From positions 1 through 5,473 of the forward strand of contig JBFLYE010000028.1 in the NCBI GenBank assembly GCA_040756715.1: a DNA stretch of 5,473 nucleotides, written 5' to 3'. A model generated the notes under the pieces. It did no database searches. It saw only the letters and a list, made by a program, of their open reading frames with translations, and was not told where the DNA came from. Positions 4,899 through 5,473 of this stretch are shown in pieces. The stretch's first letter is position 1. Every line of letters starts with the position of its first letter. This DNA comes from a bacterium. GTDB taxonomy: Bacteria > UBA9089 > UBA9088. The position numbers and the translations under genes are program-made.

Positions 4899-5473
4899 AT
4901 GAAGAAGATTATTTTGTTTGTAGCTATTTTTTCTTTTCATTTGTGGGCGATAGGGGCAAGACCCCTTTCTATGGGAAATGCCTTTGTTGCTGTAGCTGAT
5001 GATATCCATAGCATTTTCTACAATCCAGCAGGGATTGCCAATATAAAGGCTATGGAAGCAACCTCAATGAGGGTTTTGAATAACAGGGATAGTATGAATT
5101 TTAAGGAATGGATTGCAATGTCCAATGAAATGAAAGAGGGAGGAATGGGTGGAGGCTATATCCATAGGGTTGATTGGGAGGGATATGTTGACCTGGATAA
5201 AGATGGGAAAAAGGATGACAATGAGCCACATTTAGCCTTAGATAACGATATTGCCATCTTTACAATTGGTGGTTATGGACAGGGTATGCTTAAAAAGACA
5301 TCATTCGGCGTTAATATAAGAAGATACGCATCAAGTTTGATGAGAAGCTGTGGAATAGAAATCGGGGGTGCAAAATTTAGCGAGCTTGGGAAAAAACAAT
5401 CTAAGGTTGGTGTCGATATTGGAATATTGCATAATTTTAATAAAAACATTTCTTTTGGATTTGCTATCTATGA
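4899..5473 (+). CDS. PorV/PorQ-like outer-membrane beta-barrel protein (partial, 3' end outside window)
   Basis: An open frame of 191 codons runs to the window edge without a stop. The N-terminus MKKIILFVAIFSFHLWA is a signal peptide (Lys pair, hydrophobic core, probable cleavage after Ala17). It is followed by GARPLSMGNAFVAVADD and IFYNPAGIA (19-47), the hallmark opening of PorV/PorQ and related FadL-like outer-membrane barrels. Later stretches such as IAIFTIGGYG, SFGVNIRRYA, VGVDIGILHNF and ISFGFAIY look like alternating barrel strands. An inserted DLDKDGKKDD (98-107) resembles a calcium-binding DxDxDG loop. It is predicted to be exported and embedded in the outer membrane; in some relatives such proteins support secretion or transport, but the role here is open. 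An ATG 3 nt upstream (4896) is also possible. It is transcribed divergently from the kinase-fhs operon. Confidence 0.85.
   Translation, partial: MKKIILFVAIFSFHLWAIGARPLSMGNAFVAVADDIHSIFYNPAGIANIKAMEATSMRVLNNRDSMNFKEWIAMSNEMKEGGMGGGYIHRVDWEGYVDLDKDGKKDDNEPHLALDNDIAIFTIGGYGQGMLKKTSFGVNIRRYASSLMRSCGIEIGGAKFSELGKKQSKVGVDIGILHNFNKNISFGFAIY

Noticed and set aside
4818-5009. Minus-strand 63-residue ORF
   Set aside because: It is antisense to the signal peptide and start of the PorV-like gene and spans its promoter; no recognisable protein.

Overview
The window looks like accessory-rich chromosome from an AT-rich diderm bacterium, probably an uncultivated lineage. This rests on a PorV/PorQ-like outer-membrane protein with a signal peptide, a bacterial formate--tetrahydrofolate ligase, sigma70-type promoters and many short intergenic repeats. 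A candidate phylum of the WOR-3/Omnitrophota/Desantisbacteria kind would fit, but the sequence does not settle the taxon.

Right end (about 3880-5473): a divergent promoter region (4796-4898) separates a rightward, partial PorV/PorQ-like gene, which runs off the window, from a leftward ROK-family sugar kinase. The kinase is followed after 29 nt by a full-length fhs (formate--THF ligase, one-carbon metabolism). Both divergent promoters place the -10 only 7-9 nt before the chosen ATG, so both mRNAs look leaderless. fhs has a strong Shine-Dalgarno and a possible internal promoter of its own.

Middle (1467-2192): directly behind the fhs stop lies a promoterless MazEF/PemK-type toxin-antitoxin cassette. 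The toxin is intact. The antitoxin carries an exact 53-bp tandem duplication that shifts its frame; removing one copy restores an 82-residue protein whose stop overlaps the toxin start by 8 nt. The cassette is bracketed by the 10-mer TTTTTTAAAA.

Left part (1-1527): a ~190-bp direct repeat (R) occurs at 95-289 and 1338-1527. Between the copies lie an 8-mer-based inverted repeat, a small MITE-like element, and a second toxin-antitoxin operon (UPF0175 antitoxin plus DUF3368 PIN toxin) with its own palindrome-rich, apparently leaderless promoter. Behind the PIN toxin is a miniature fhs remnant made of the first 42 and last ~50 bp of fhs, joined directly to R. There the fhs tail meets R with no cassette, so the window contains both an apparently empty and an occupied version of the same fhs-tail/R junction.

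Overall, a housekeeping gene's 3' flank has been duplicated, colonised by two different TA modules and partly degraded. I see no tRNA, rRNA, CRISPR array or transposase gene, and no clear case for a wholly new biological system. The most informative signals are the paired empty/occupied site, the fhs deletion remnant and the frameshifted antitoxin beside an intact toxin.
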